Part shown: piece after piece, positions 9,951 to 21,805 of the stretch
Layout of the letters: the number at the start of each line of letters is the position of its first letter
Position numbering within the stretch: the stretch's first letter is position 1
Source of the DNA: Lolium rigidum
Lineage: Eukaryota > Streptophyta > Magnoliopsida > Poales > Poaceae
DNA length: 64,000 bases
Direction: 5' to 3'
Assembly: GCF_022539505.1 (NCBI RefSeq)
Contig: NC_061514.1
Coordinates: 245,818,124-245,882,123 of the forward strand
Made by a program: the position numbers and the translations under genes
The notes under the pieces: generated by a model
Database searches by the model: none
Told to the model about the DNA's origin: nothing
The model's input: the letters and a program-made list of their open reading frames with translations, nothing else

Positions 9951-10942
9951 ATAAAATAAATGGACCCGAAGGTTCTAGCAATCCAGGTTTGACCCCGGAG
10001 ACTTGAACCTGTGTAGGGTAACGCTGTTTTGCTTCGGCAGTTAACCAGTCTCGGTTCATCGAGTAAACCTAGGCTCGTTACTTTCATCCCTTACGTACAT
10101 TCAACTCTTCGGTTTCTCTCGAAGTCCATATTCCTCAAGGACCCGATACATTGAGAAGGCATCGGATAAAGGAGAAGATTCAAAAACATCGACATCAGCA
10201 GAAAATGCTTCGAGTAGAACTTGAGTCTACGCACGGTTGCAAGCATCCGCCCATAGACTCGGGGGCTACTCCCATCGGGACCGCTGGTCAAGCACAATAT
10301 TCAACATTCTTCGACTGATCAAGACGTTCGGACGATAACAACTTTAGTCCTTGCCCGAAGCTTTGCTTCGGCCAGTCACTCGGGGGCTACTGATGTGGGC
10401 ATTACCCTTCGGGTAACCGACATTAGCCTACCTCCTCTGGCCCAACAGTGGACCCACAAGGATTTCTACAGCCCAAGATGGACCAACACATCGGTTGCAA
10501 CGATGCAAAGATGGAAGAAGGAAGATTCTTGACGAACAAGGCAAGAAGACATTGTTTAAAGGAAAGATAGATTGGATCTTGTTATAATCTAGTCGAATCC
10601 ATGCAGGACTCTCGGGACCTGGCGTCCTATGTAAAGGCCAGGAGAGGGCATGCCGGAGACCTACCGATACAACCTACACAATCCCGCATACACCAAACCC
10701 TATAAACCTTGCCTTCCGGCGAGATCACCACCACACAGTCTATCGGCTGCCCCATTGTAACATTTTTCATCTATAAATCAAGATCAGACAAGCAGGAGTA
10801 AGGGTTTTACCTCATCAAGGGCCCAGAACCTGGGTAAATCTTGCCTTATGTTTGTTTGGTATCCGATGTGTCGTGCTAACCTACATGATTCCATCAACCC
10901 TAAGCCCCTCATGGAGGGCATTGCCGAGGTGCCCCCTTGTCA
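9951..10942 (+). mobile_element. E1b: 3' remnant of a second, related Tat-like element
   Basis: About 440 bp of 3' untranslated sequence (9951-10390) homologous to but clearly diverged from 2500-2562 plus 9032-9398, followed by GGGGGCTAC and a second LTR. The divergence argues that this is a separate older copy into which E1a inserted, not a recent tandem duplication. It has no coding content. Confidence 0.65.
10391..10942 (+). repeat. 3' LTR of E1b
   Basis: Starts TGATGTGGGCATTACCC directly after CTCGGGGGCTAC and ends CCTTGTCA. 552 bp, related to the E1a and E2 LTRs. GATGT follows as a possible target duplication. Confidence 0.82.
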
Positions 10943-11797
10943 GATGTCGACCTTTTAGAATCCACGTTCCCCCGATGGGAGTACCCGAGTATTTGAAGTG
11001 CGCGTGGAAGTACTCGACCCATCTTGTAAACTATAAACAATGTTAGGAGATATGAAATATTTATGACTCAAAAATATTGTACTTGCGACTTATAATGTTG
11101 TTGCGACTTATAGTATTGATAGCGGTGATAGGACCCATTGCGTGGTCACCATATGTCGAGCCTTTTCTCTAGCCTGCTGCCCAAGATCGCATGTGAGGTG
11201 TCAAACGCTCGGAGTTGATGATATATATATAGGCGTATACCCCTTGAAATTGATATGCCTTCTTTGCAGCCCCCGAGTATTCATGTGTATTTGTTGTAAT
11301 GATGTAAAGGCACAGCCCCCGAGTATTCTGTTGTGGTAATAATTAACTCTTGGAAGATGAACACTTAGCTTTTTTATCGAGTGCGGCAAACTCATCCTGG
11401 AAGAAAGTCGCGCGTTAGACGCAGTTGATGCGGTGGACGTAGTCGCGCGGCGCCTGGCCGGAAGTAGTAGGTAGGGCAGATGTAATCGATGAAACTGACG
11501 TAGTCGATGCAGCAGATGTACGACGGGCGAGCCCTCGAGTGTGGTGACTGTATGCGGAGAAGTAGACGAAGCTTTATTCCGATTCGGGTAGCATACTGGC
11601 CCTTTTCCCAGCCCATGCGATTTTTTTTACTTTTCTTCTTTGCTTCTGTTGTGGACGAAGTAGTCGACTTGATGTGTCACAGCTATTTTGTTGATGTAGA
11701 TCGGATGCGTTGCCCTTGTTGATGTAGATCGGCAACGCGATCAAGCCTTTGAAGATGATAAGGATATCGCCCGGATAACGAAACCCAGCTATCACTT

Positions 11798-11816
11798 TTC
11801 CCACAGACGGAGCCAA
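11798..11816 (-). promoter_or_regulatory. Primer-binding site of E2
   Basis: The minus-strand sequence TTGGCTCCGTCTGTGGGAA directly follows the LTR end CTCGTCA. It resembles the TTGGCGCCGTCTGTGGGGA site of Tat/RIRE2-type elements, with substitutions. Confidence 0.65.
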
Positions 11817-12389
11817 TGACGAGGTTGTATTGAGGAGGGGCTCCTCGGCAATGCCCACCATGTGGGGCTTAGGGTTGATGGAATCCTGCAGGTTAGCATG
11901 GGACATCGTATACCAAAGAAGCAGAAGGCGAGATTTATCCAGGTTTGGGACCCTCGATGAGGTAAAACCCTTACTCCTTATTGTCCGAGCTTGATTTATC
12001 GATGAAAAATGTTACAATAGGGCAGCCGATTGACTGCGTGGTGGTGATCTCGTCGGGAGGAAAGGTTTCTGGGGTTTGGTGTATGCATAATTCTGTAGGT
12101 TGTATTTTTGGTGCGTGTAGGATCCGGTAGACCCTCTCCAGGCATTTATATAGGAGGCCAGGTCCCGAGAGTCCTACAGGAATCCGACTAGATTACAACA
12201 AGATCTAATCTAGCTTTCCTTTAAACGACGTCCTCTTGCCTTGTCCGTCAAGAATCCATCTCCTTCCATCTTTCCATCGCCGCAACCGACATATTGGTCC
12301 ATCCTAGGCTGCAGAGATCCTTGTGGGCCCCTTGTTGGGCCAGAGGAGGTAGGCAAATGTTAGGTACCCGAAGGGTAATGCCCACATCA
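11817..12389 (-). repeat. 5' LTR of E2 (minus strand)
   Basis: Reverse complement starts TGATGTGGGCATTACCCTTC and ends CTCGTCA, 573 bp, same family as the E1 LTRs. A minus-strand TATATAAATGCCTGG motif (around 12145-12160) is the likely promoter. Its outer end, CATCA, is the target duplication of S1. Confidence 0.85.
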
Positions 12390-12558
12390 TGTACCCTCGG
12401 AAGTGTCCAAGGTTATGGACTTAGGTTTTGGGAAAGGCGACTCCTGGAGATTCCGGGAGCGAGAGTAGGCACGACTTACCTAGGCTCATGTCCCCGTGGT
12501 GGAGGATCGGTACGTCCTGCTAGCAGTCCAGTATATGAACATATGTGTACATGGTGCC
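12390..12558 (+). mobile_element. S1: left part of a solo LTR, split by element F
   Basis: Starts TGTACCCTCGG immediately after CATCA (12385-12389). With the right part (33850-34147) it makes a 467-bp TG...CA unit flanked by exact CATCA duplications. No internal domain remains, as expected for a solo LTR. Family not recognised. Confidence 0.65.
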
Positions 12559-13117
12559 TGTTGTGGGTACACTTTATGGGTATATCAACGGCATGGCCTG
12601 GATCCGGCAAGCCCGGGTGGCCCACAGATGGTGATGTGGCATGTGGCCCATCGGGCGGCCCAGTTGCTGTAGATCATGAAGGATGAAGTCCAGCCCAGGA
12701 GCAGGGAGGCGGATCCCAACCGACCTACGAAGAAGGTCGGATACGTGGAGGCCCATAAGGTATCCGGATCCACTGCGACATAGATGGATGGCGGATCCTT
12801 GACGTACACGGCAAGACATTGTACCGTAGTTAGGCAACTTGTATTCCGGCTAGGACTCTCCATGTAAACCCTAGATCCGTGCGTCTTTATAAGCCTGATC
12901 CCGGGAGCCCTAGAGGGACAACCACAACTCATTGTAACAACGCGAAAGTGCCCATATAATTCCAGACAAGTAGCAGTAGGCCCCGTCTTCGAGCAGGTGT
13001 TCTGAAGCTGGGTAAATCGCGTACCACCATCCCGAGGAATCTCCGCCCTATGGCCCCTACTTCTTCTCCCCCTTGTGAGGGTCCCCCCTCCGGGGTACCG
13101 TCGAATAGGCAACAACA
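12559..13117 (+). repeat. 5' LTR of element F
   Basis: Starts TGTTGTGGGTAC and ends GGCAACAACA. TATA-like CTTTATAAGC at about 12885. Matches the 3' LTR closely with scattered substitutions. Confidence 0.92.
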
Positions 13118-13119
13118 GT

Positions 13120-13136
13120 TGGCGCCACCGTGGGGC
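13120..13136 (+). promoter_or_regulatory. Primer-binding site of element F
   Basis: TGGCGCCACCGTGGGGC begins 2 bp after the LTR. The CCA complement (TGG) and position fit a primer site. The tRNA is not assigned. Confidence 0.7.
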
Positions 13137-13174
13137 CTGCGGCGTCAGGAGGCCGGAACCGGGAGGGTTCCGCC

Positions 13175-14380
13175 ATGGGAAGCTACGATGAATCCATCGT
13201 TGTTGGGCGTGTCCTTTACGCCGGGAACTTTCCGATCGTCCCGCGGGACGAGTGCTGGATTCCGGCTAGGACCGACCCCGTCAAGCTCTCCATCGTCCCA
13301 ATCGGCGGCATTCTCATCTTCATCGGCGAGACCGTCGATTCCGACAGAAATGCCCTGGTAAGTAACGCTGACGCGACCCCCGCTGAGCAGGACGCAGTCG
13401 CGAAGATCCGATCTGAGACGCTGGAGCTTCCTATGGAAGATTCCGCCTTAGATCTAGAAAGTTAAAAACCCACCCAGTCCGCCCCGGAGTTGGAAACAAC
13501 GGTGGAAGACCAATGCAGATCCGCCTGGGTCTCCCAGGTGTTAGAGAAGCAAAAGTGTCACTTCGCGCACTTCCTCGCACATACCGCTGGAACCGCTCTT
13601 CCTCAGGAAGAAGTCGGACCCATGCAGGATGAGGCTGCCGGAGCCGGCGACGCCCCGGAACAGCAGGAGGTTGTCAGAGATAGCAGCGCACCGGATCAGC
13701 AAGAGGATGCCGGAGACAAAGAAGAGTTGATCCTGGGCAACTTAAGCCCAATCTCCGACGACGCCTCCACTATGGACACGGAAGAGTACAGCCGCGCCAT
13801 GAAGGAGTTGGAGGATGAAGAACAAGCTGAGGCAGAATCCGCTCCGCCCAAGGAGGTCCTAGCGACCATAACTGGGCTAGGAGAGGATGCCGACGAAGAA
13901 GCAACTCCTTCCGACCCCATGAAGGTAGGACCTTCCGATTCCGAGAGCAAGGATTACCTGACCTCGGAAGAACTCGTGGAGCAAGCAGGCATAGGAGCTT
14001 TAATTCACACAGAAGTCCTCAACAAGCCTATAACTCCGGAGGAAGCCGCAAATCCGGCAGCCCTAGAAGCTGCAAGAAAGGAGATGTTGGCTACCGCCAA
14101 GAGAATTTCCACCACCGCAGCGGCGATGCTGGAAGAAAGGCAAGAGGCTCAAGAAGTAATGGATGGTTTCCTCCAAAGAGAGCGTGAAGCTGTTGACTCC
14201 TTGCAGAAGGCCAAAAAGCTCCGAGAACATTGGGAGTCCATGATAAAGGATGCTCACAAGGAAGCAGACAAGATCCGACGGGATGCCATCGGCCCTCGCA
14301 AGATCACATTTGCGACCCCCTCTGATCAACAGCCACTCACAAATCCAAAGGAAACATGTAGAAGGCTGCGAAGCTTTTGA
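13175..14380 (+). pseudogene. N-terminal gag region of element F
   Basis: The start is chosen at the ATG in GCCATGG (13175). It reads MGSYDESIVVGRVLYAGNFP, a conserved start of Tat-type gag. The frame runs to a TAA at 13463-13465, resumes unshifted at 13466, and continues to 14378 through an acidic Glu/Ala/Asp-rich region with a predicted helical, coiled-coil-like part (about 14060-14290: ARKEMLATAKRIS, EERQEAQEVM, REREAVDSLQKAKKL). It then shifts frame near 14380. Together with 14793-15797 this is the gag gene, broken by one stop and at least one frameshift. Confidence 0.65.
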
Positions 14381-14792
14381 CCAAGAAGAATGAGGAAATC
14401 GACATCAACCACCTTCGCACACTCATCGCTTCAGCAGTGCGGCAACAGAGCAAGGCAGACACTTCGCGCAAGTTGGAATCTAACCCAGAGTTATGCATGT
14501 CCACTGCGCAGAAGGACGCCTCCAGAAGCAAACACCGTGACGATGATTCGCGCACCGGATCCTCGGAGCGCAGAAGGACAACCAGATAACACCCAAATCC
14601 AATCCCTGTACCGTCAAAGACACCTCCGTCAGACCCGGAGAAGGGAAAGGATGCGATGTACACTGGCAGGGACAAGTACCGGAACCCATCACCCCGCCCA
14701 ATTGGTACCCGCGTCCTCCACCTCCTCGCCATCGTAGTCCAGTCGGAAACACTAGGCCCCATGGGCCTGGTGGAATCAACATCCGTGACAAC

Positions 14793-15797
14793 GTGGTCCC
14801 TCAGAGGAATAGAAACATGGAGCGCACGCCGGAACCTCGTCGGAGCCGGAACGTGGAGCGCGAACCGGAGCCTCGCAGAAGCTGGAACGACGGAGGAGAC
14901 CGTCACCATGGTGAAGGCAGCCACCGAAGCCGGAGTCAGCAACGGGAGAAGCGAGGAGAATCCAAAGGCGGCAGCAAGAGATCGCATCGACCCCCTCGCA
15001 GATCTCCCTCCCCACCACCAAGTGGTGGCGGTGGAGGTGGAGGCGGAGGTGGAAGTCGGAGATCACGCTCACGCACAAAATCCCCCCGCAATGGCTCGCG
15101 TGACGCACGGGAATGTCTCAACGAATACAGATCTGACTGCATCGGCCCAAAGTGCTTTGGCAGGATGATCCAAGAGGAACCAAAGCCAAGGATGAACCTC
15201 AAGCTACCTGGAAACCTGAAGCATTACGATGGCAGCGAAAGGCCGGATACCTGGATCGAGGATTACTACAATGCAGTAACCTTCGCCAGAGGAACCCCTA
15301 ACATAGCCTGCCGCATGCTCCAGCTGTACCTTGTGGGTCCAGCCCGAATCTGGCTCAGCGACCTTCAGGAAAAATCAATCTTTTGCTGGTTCGACCTGAA
15401 GAACGCTTTCGAGAGACACTTCAGGGGTACCTACAAAAGGCCTTTCACGACAAGCGACCTACAGGCATGTATACAGAAGAAGGGTGAAACATCAAGGAAC
15501 TTCCTCACCCGATGGTTGCAAACCAGGAACGAGTGCGAAAATGTCGATAACCGCACAGCTATGCACGCCTTCATAGGTGGATTGCAGAGGGGAGGACTGC
15601 TGCGGCACAAGCTCACCTGCTTGGCCAATGCGAACAAGCTGACTTTGGATGACATGATCAACATCGCCAGCAATCACACCGCCGCCAATGACGACGCAGG
15701 CGGAGACCTCGCAGCCATAGCCATACCCCTGCATCAGCAAGAGAAGAACCTTGATAACGGCAGCAGCAGCAAGTGGAAAAATCCCCCCGATGACTAG
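14793..15797 (+). pseudogene. Core gag (Retrotrans_gag) of element F
   Basis: The first third is Arg/Ser/Gly-rich with a run of nine glycines (about 15020-15055). The capsid-type core follows: MNLKLPGNLKHYDGSERPD, WIEDYYNAVTFARGTPNIAC, LVGPARIWLSDL, FERHFRGTYKRP, FLTRWLQTRNECENV and MHAFIGGLQRGGL. This matches the Retrotrans_gag family of plant Gypsy elements. The frame ends at TAG 15795-15797 but the same frame continues as protease-pol, so this stop is probably a mutation in a single gag-pol ORF. Role in an active element: particle shell and RNA packaging. Confidence 0.8.
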
Positions 15798-15815
15798 AGA
15801 AGCGGGGGATCCGAC

Positions 15816-18800
15816 TTGATAGCCATGGCTTTCCAACGAGGAGGTCAAGGAGGCGGAAGAGGCCGCGGCCGCGGAGGTGGAGCCAGCAGGGGCCAGCAAC
15901 GTGGTGACGAGATCACCGTTGCCGGAACCCGCGCTCCCCAAACTTATGAAGAATACAGAGACATGCCCTGCTTAGCCCCTATAGATCCGGCTACTGGCAA
16001 ATCCTCTCACACCAATCGCAACTGCAAGTGGGTCAATGATCTCAAAACTGACCTGGAAGCAGGATACAAGCGAGCCCGCAAGCACCGCCCACGTGGCAAA
16101 GGTGGCAAGGGCAAAAACAAGGACAAGGAGGAAGACAGTTCCGAGGTGATGGATGAGGACGACGCTTCGCCGGATCATAACGAAGGTTCCACAGCTAACA
16201 AGTCCAACCCCTTCGTCAAAAAGAGTGCGGGTGCATATCACACCTTCCTCGGAACTCCAACAGTCCGCGCCAGCAAATCAGCTCTCCGGATCCTGAACGC
16301 CACAGTTCCGGCTGTGCCGCAGTATGTCAGGTGGTCGGAAACTCCGTGTACATTTGATAGGCAGGATCACCCTACCATCATCCCGAAGGAGTTCTATGCC
16401 TTGGTTGTAAGTCCCCGCATCGATGGGTACGATTTCTCCAAGTGCCTTATGGATGGCGGAGCCAGCTTGAACATCATGTACCTGGAGACTCTGGAGAGGA
16501 TGAACCTTACCAAGGAACAGCTCAAGCACAGCACCACTGAATTTCATGGTGTGGTTCCGGGTAAAAAGGCGAACTCCCTTGGCAGCATCAGACTTCCCGT
16601 GGCCTTCGGCGATGTTAATAATTTCCGCGAAGAGATGATCACGTTTGAGGCCGTGCCCTTCAAGAGCTCCTACCACGTCATCTTTGGCAGGCCCACCTAC
16701 CACAAGTTTCACGAAAGAGCGTTCTACATCTACAACAAGCTCAAGATACCGGGTCCCAATGGTATGATTACCATATCCGGAGACTGCAAGAAGGCTCACG
16801 AGTGCGAGCTAGGTGAAGCCGCCTTCGCCAAATCTGTGATATCTGGAGAGAAGGTGCAAGGCTACAGAGCCGCGGTGGATCCAAAAGAGATGCATACCAC
16901 CAAGAAGGAGATCTCCGAACAGAAAACTTCGTTCAAGGCCGCGGTAGACACCAAGAAAATCGAACTCAAGGTAGGAGATAGCTCTAAGCAGGTGTCGGTT
17001 GGAACCAGCATGGACCCCAAATAGGAAGACGCGCTCGTCGAGTTCCTCCATGCTAACATGGACATCTTCGCATGGCAACCTTCTGACAAGTCTGGAGTAC
17101 CAAGGGAACTCACCGAGCACTACCTCAACATAAACCCGGGGGCTAAACCGGTGAAGCAAGCTATGCAACGCTTTGGAGATAAGAAGCGCCGCGCCATAGG
17201 GATGGAATTAGCAAAGTTACTAGAGGCAGATTTTGTAGTAGAAGTTATCCATACTGATTGAGTCGCAAACCCCGTCCTTGTACCCAAAAAGAATTCTGAA
17301 ATACTAAGAATGTGCATCGATTACTCCGGCTTGAATAAGCATTGCCCGAAGGACCCGTTCCCTTTGTCGCGCATTGACCAAGTCACTGATTAGACGGCAG
17401 GGGCGGAACTTCTGTGTTTTCTTGACGCATATTCCGGGTATCATCAGATCTGGATGAAGAAATCCGACCAAAAGGCGACCTCGTTCATCACTCCGTTTGA
17501 CACTTACTGCTATGTCACCATGCCTTTTGGTTTGAAAAACGCATGTGCCACTTACCAACGTACGATGCAGCGGTGCTTGCAGGACCAGATTGGCCGGAAC
17601 GTACACGCATACGTCGACGACATCGCGGTCATGACCCGGAAAGGATGCGACTTGATCAGCGACCTCACAGAAACCTTTGAGAACCTCCGACGGTACAAGA
17701 TGATGTAAAATCGTCTGAAGTGCGTCTTTGGCGTGCCAGCCGAAAAACTCCTTGGCTTCATCGTCTCTCATAGAGGCATTGAAGTTAACCCGGAAAAAAT
17801 CAAGGCAATCATGTGCATCAAAAGGCCAACTTGTCTCAAAGATGTGCAACGACTAACTGGTTGTGTCGCAGCAATCAGTAGATTTGTCAGCCGTCTTGGC
17901 GAGAAGGCACTACCTCTATACAAACTGCTGAAAAAAACAGTCAAATTTGTCTGGGACGACGCAGTAGATGCAGCACTTCAGGAATTGAAGGAAATATTGG
18001 TCTCCCCACCTATCCTAGCAGCTCCAGAAGATTCAGAGCCTATGCTCCTTTTTCTGGCAGCTTCCAACAAAGTCATTAGCCTCGTCATCGTGGTGGAGCG
18101 AAAGGAAGAAGGTCATGAATATGGAGTCCAGAGGCCAGTCTATTACATTAGCGAGGTACTGACGGAATCCAAATAAAGATATCCTCAGTTTCAGAAGCTA
18201 GCCTATGGAATATTCCTAGGTGGCAGGAAGCTGAGACACTACTTCCAAGAGCATCCCATGATAGTCGTGAGCAAGGCTCCACTGTCAACGATTCTTAACA
18301 ACGCTGATGCAACAGGACGCATAGCAAAGTGGGGCATAGAATTATCTGCCTTCGACATCACTTATAAAGCCAGGACTGCGATCAAGTCCCAGATTCTGGC
18401 AGATTTTTTCGCGGATTGGACAGAAGCTCCGGATGCCGAACTGGAGCCAGGACCTGAAACTTGGGTCATGCACTTTGACGGATCCAAGCAGCATCAAGGC
18501 TCAGGGGCCGGAGTTACCCTGAAGTCCCCTACCGGAGAAGAACTGCAATACGTTTTGCAGATTCACTTTGAGGCTACAAATAACATGGCGGAATACGAGG
18601 CTCTACTACATGGTCTGCGCATCGCTAAGGAAATTGGGATCAAGCACATCATATGCTGCAGAGATTCCGACCTGGTGGCACAACAAGTAGCCGGAACCTG
18701 GAACGCCAGAAACTCCATTATAGCAGCTTACAGAGACGAAGTTGACGAGATCGCCAAATGCTTCCTCGGATACGAAGTCAAGTACGTCTGGAGAGACGAT

Positions 18801-18893
18801 AACACAACGGCTGATATCTATCCAAGCTCGGATCCGGCCGGAAATCCATTCCTCCCGGAATTTTCCTTGAGCACTTATGGATACCCTCGGTAA
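15816..18893 (+). pseudogene. Protease, reverse transcriptase and RNase H of element F
   Basis: One frame with stops and no frameshift until near 18850. After a Gly/Arg-rich linker (15830-15900) comes the retropepsin motif LMDGGASLNIMY (about 16446); DGG instead of D-S/T-G is usual in this lineage. The RT begins near 17040 and shows VPKKN, MCIDYSGLN, FLDAYSGYHQI, MPFGLKNA and catalytic YVDDI at 17610-17624. RNase H carries DGS (Asp at 18477), the NMAEYEALLHGL glutamate and the CRDSDLV aspartate. In-frame stops lie at 17022 (TAG), 17259 (TGA), 17391 (TAG), 17706 (TAA) and 18174 (TAA), besides the gag-end TAG at 15795. The enzyme would copy element RNA into DNA; this copy cannot. Confidence 0.88.
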
Positions 18894-18919
18894 AGGGTGC
18901 TAACCCAGAAAATCTAGAT

Positions 18920-19173
18920 GTGGCAGTGTCTCCGGCTAAGGAGGTGATGGTAATCACTCCGGCTTGGACTAAGCCTTTCCTGGACTACCTTTTGGACCGC
19001 AATAAGTTGCCAGAGGATGAGGTCCTCGCACGACAGGTCGTCAGACGAGCAACATCTTACACAATAGTTGATGGACAGCTCTACAAACGAAGCGCAAACG
19101 GGGTATTTATAAAATGTGTCTCAAATCAGGATGGCATCGAAATCCTCAGAAAATTCATGCTGGTGATTGCGGG
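18920..19173 (+). pseudogene. N-terminal integrase region of element F, cut by element A
   Basis: Reading frame differs from RNase H (a shift between about 18820 and 18865). Motifs VITPAWTKPFLDYLLD, LPEDEVLARQVVRRATSY and DGQLYKRSANGVFIKCV are the linker before the integrase zinc-binding domain. The reading stops at the A insertion point, target GCGGG (19169-19173). The gene resumes at 27310. Confidence 0.8.
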
Positions 19174-20753
19174 TGATACGTCTCAAACGTATCTATAATT
19201 TCTTATGTTCCATGCTACTTTTATGATGATACTCACATGTTTTATACACACTTTATGTCATTATTATGCATTTTCCGGCACTAACCTATTGACGAGATGC
19301 CGAAGAGCCGATTGCTCGTTTTCTGCTGTTTTTGGTTTCAGAAATCCTACAAAGGAAATATTCTCGGAATTGGACGAAATCAACGCCCAGGGTCTTATTT
19401 TTCCACGGAGCTTCCAGAAGACCGAAGAGCATACGAAGTGGGGCCACGAGGGCCCGTAACCATAGGGCGGCGCGACCTGCATGGGGCCCGCGCCGGCCTA
19501 TGGTGTGGGGCCCCTGCGCCGCCTCCAACCCTTCCCTTCCGCCTACTTATAGCCTTCGTCGTGAAAACCCCTGTACCGAGAGCCACGATACGGAAATACT
19601 TCTAGAGACGCAGCCGCCGCCAATCCCATCTCGGGGGATTCAGGAGATCGCCTCTGGCACCCTGCCGGAGAGGGGAATCATCACCCGGAGAACTCTACAT
19701 CACCATGATCGCCTCCGGACTGATGTGTGAGTAGTTCACCCCTGGACTATGGGTCCATAGCAGTAGCTAGATGGTTGTCTTCTCCTCTTGTGCCATCATG
19801 TTAGATCTTGTGAGCTGCCTATCATGATCAAGATCATCTATTTGTAATGCTACATGTTGTGTTTGTTGGGATCCGATGAATATGGAATACTATGTCAAGT
19901 TGATTATCAATCTATCATATATGTGTTGTTTATGTTCTTGCATGCTCTCCGTTGCTAGTAGAGGCTCCGGCCAAGTTGATACTTGTAACTCCAAGAGGGA
20001 GTATTTATGCTCGATAGTGGGTTCATGCCTCCATTGAATGCGGGACGGTGACGGAAAGTTCTAAGGTTGTGGATGTCTTGTTGCCACTAGGGATAAAACA
20101 TCAATGCTTTGTCTAAGGATATTTATGTTGATTACATTACGCACCATACTTAATGCAATTGTCCGTTGTTTGCAACTTAATACTGGAAGGGGTGGACTTT
20201 TTAGGCATAGATGCATGCTCGGATAGCGGTCTATGTACTTTGTCGTAATGCCCCGATTAAATCTCATAGTAGTCATCATGATATGTATGTGCATTGTTAT
20301 GCCCTCTCTATTTGTCAATTGCCCAACTGTAATTTGTTCACCCAACATGCTATTTATCTTATTGGAGAGACACCACTAGTGAACTGTGGACCCCGGTCCA
20401 TTCTTTTATATCTGAAATACAATCTACTGCAATACTTGTTCTTTATTGTTCTTCGCAAACAAACATCATCTTTCACACTATACATTTAATCCTTTGTTTA
20501 CAGCAAGCCGGTGAGATTGACAACCTCACTATTACGTTGGGGCAAAGTACTTTGATTGTGTTGTGCAGGTTCCACGTTGGCGCTGGAATCCCTGGTGTTG
20601 CGCCGCACTACACTCCGTCACCAGCGACCTTCATGTGATCCTTGACTCCTACTGGTTCGATAACCTTGGTTTCTTACTGAGGGAAACTTGCTGTTGTACG
20701 CATCACACCTTCCACTTGGGGTTCCCAATGGGCGTGTGCTCTACGCGTCATCA
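19174..20753 (+). repeat. 5' LTR of element A
   Basis: Starts TGATACGTCTCAAACGTATC and ends TACGCGTCATCA. It differs from the 3' LTR at scattered sites, e.g. CGTTTTCTG against CGTTTTTTG about 145 bp in. Confidence 0.92.
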
Positions 20754-20764
20754 AGCTAAATTTC

Positions 20765-20782
20765 TGGCGCCATTGCCGGGGA
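20765..20782 (+). promoter_or_regulatory. Primer-binding site of element A
   Basis: TGGCGCCATTGCCGGGGA, one mismatch from the tRNA-Asp complement (G to A at position 8), 11 bp after the LTR. Confidence 0.85.
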
Positions 20783-21018
20783 GATCAAGACACGCTGCAA
20801 GGGGAGTCTCCCACATCCAATCTCTTTACTTTGTTTTTGTCTTGCTTTACTTTATTTTATTTACTGCTTTGTTTGTTCTCTATATCAAAAATACAAAAAA
20901 ATTAGTTACTAGGTTTACTTTATTTACTGTCTTGTTTGCGTTCTCTATATTAAAAACACAAAAAAAATTAGTTACTTGCATTTACTTTATTTAGTTTGCT
21001 TTATTTACTACTGCTAAA

Positions 21019-21805
21019 ATGGGTACTCCTGAGAATACTAAGTTGTGTGACTTCACTAGCACAAATAATAATGATTTCCTATGCACACTTATTGCTCCAC
21101 CTGCAACTACAGCAGAATTTTTTGAAATTAAACCTGATTTACTAAATCTTGTTATGAGAGAGCAATTTTCTGGTGTTAGTTCTGATGATGCTGCTGCCCA
21201 TCTTAATAATTTTGTTGAACTTTGTGAAATGCAAAAGTATAAGGATGTAGATGGTGACATTATAAAATTAAAATTGTTTCCTTTCTCCTTAAGAGGAAGA
21301 GCTAAAGATTGGTTGCTATCTTTGCCTAAGAATAGTATTGATTCACTGGACTAAATGTAAGGATGCTTTTATTGGTAGATATTATCCTCCTGCTAAAATT
21401 ATATCTTTGAGAAGTAGCATAATGAATTTTAAGCAATTGGATAATGAGCATGTTGCCCAAGCATGGGAAAGAATGAAATATTTGGTAAATAATTGCCCTA
21501 CCCATGGACTAACTACTTGGATGATCATCCAAACCTTTTATGCAGGACTGAATTTTTCTTCGCGGAACCTATTGGATTCAGCTGTTGGAGGTACTTTTAT
21601 GTCCATCACCTTAGGCGCGGCAACAAAGCTTCTTGATAATATGATGATCAATTACTCTGAATGGCACACTGAAAGGGCTCCACAAGGTAAGAAGGTAAAT
21701 TCTGTTGAAGAAACCTCCTCCTTGAGTGGTAAGATTGATGCTATTATGTCTATGCTTGTGAATGATAGATCTAATGTTGATCCTAATAATGTTCCTTTAG
21801 CCTGA
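21019..21805 (+). pseudogene. gag of element A (Athila-like), frameshifted
   Basis: Starts MGTPENTKLCDFTSTNNND. The capsid part shows NLVMREQFSGVSSDDAAAHL, LKLFPFSLRGRAKDWLLSLP, AFIGRYYPPAKI, AWERMKYLVNNCPTHGL and TFYAGLNFSSRNLLDSAVGG, the arrangement of Athila-group gag. The frame shifts between about 21338 and 21354, where the equivalent sequence in C is continuous, and a TGA closes it at 21803-21805 just before the same frame continues at 21806. Two lesions, so not functional. Confidence 0.85.

Larger units (their letters stand above)
10943..12389 (-). mobile_element. E2: 5' end of a minus-strand Tat-like element (5' LTR and leader)
   Basis: Read on the minus strand: an LTR (12389 to 11817), a primer-binding site, then about 850 bp of leader and start of the internal region, ending at the E1b LTR. 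Beyond its LTR start the sequence continues, once S1 is removed, into 34153 and onward, which has no polypurine tract. This is therefore a 5' LTR next to its original flank. No intact gag is visible in 10943-11816. Short readings there are broken, and TACTCGGGGGCT recurs twice near 11270-11330. Confidence 0.7.

Noticed and set aside
9951..10390. Recent tandem duplication of the E1a 3' end
   Set aside because: The two copies are too different outside the repeat cores. A separate related element is simpler.
14656..15168. Plus-strand 170-aa reading overlapping gag of F
   Set aside because: Overlaps the gag frame, which carries the recognised motifs. Composition is a shadow of the Arg/Gly-rich segment.
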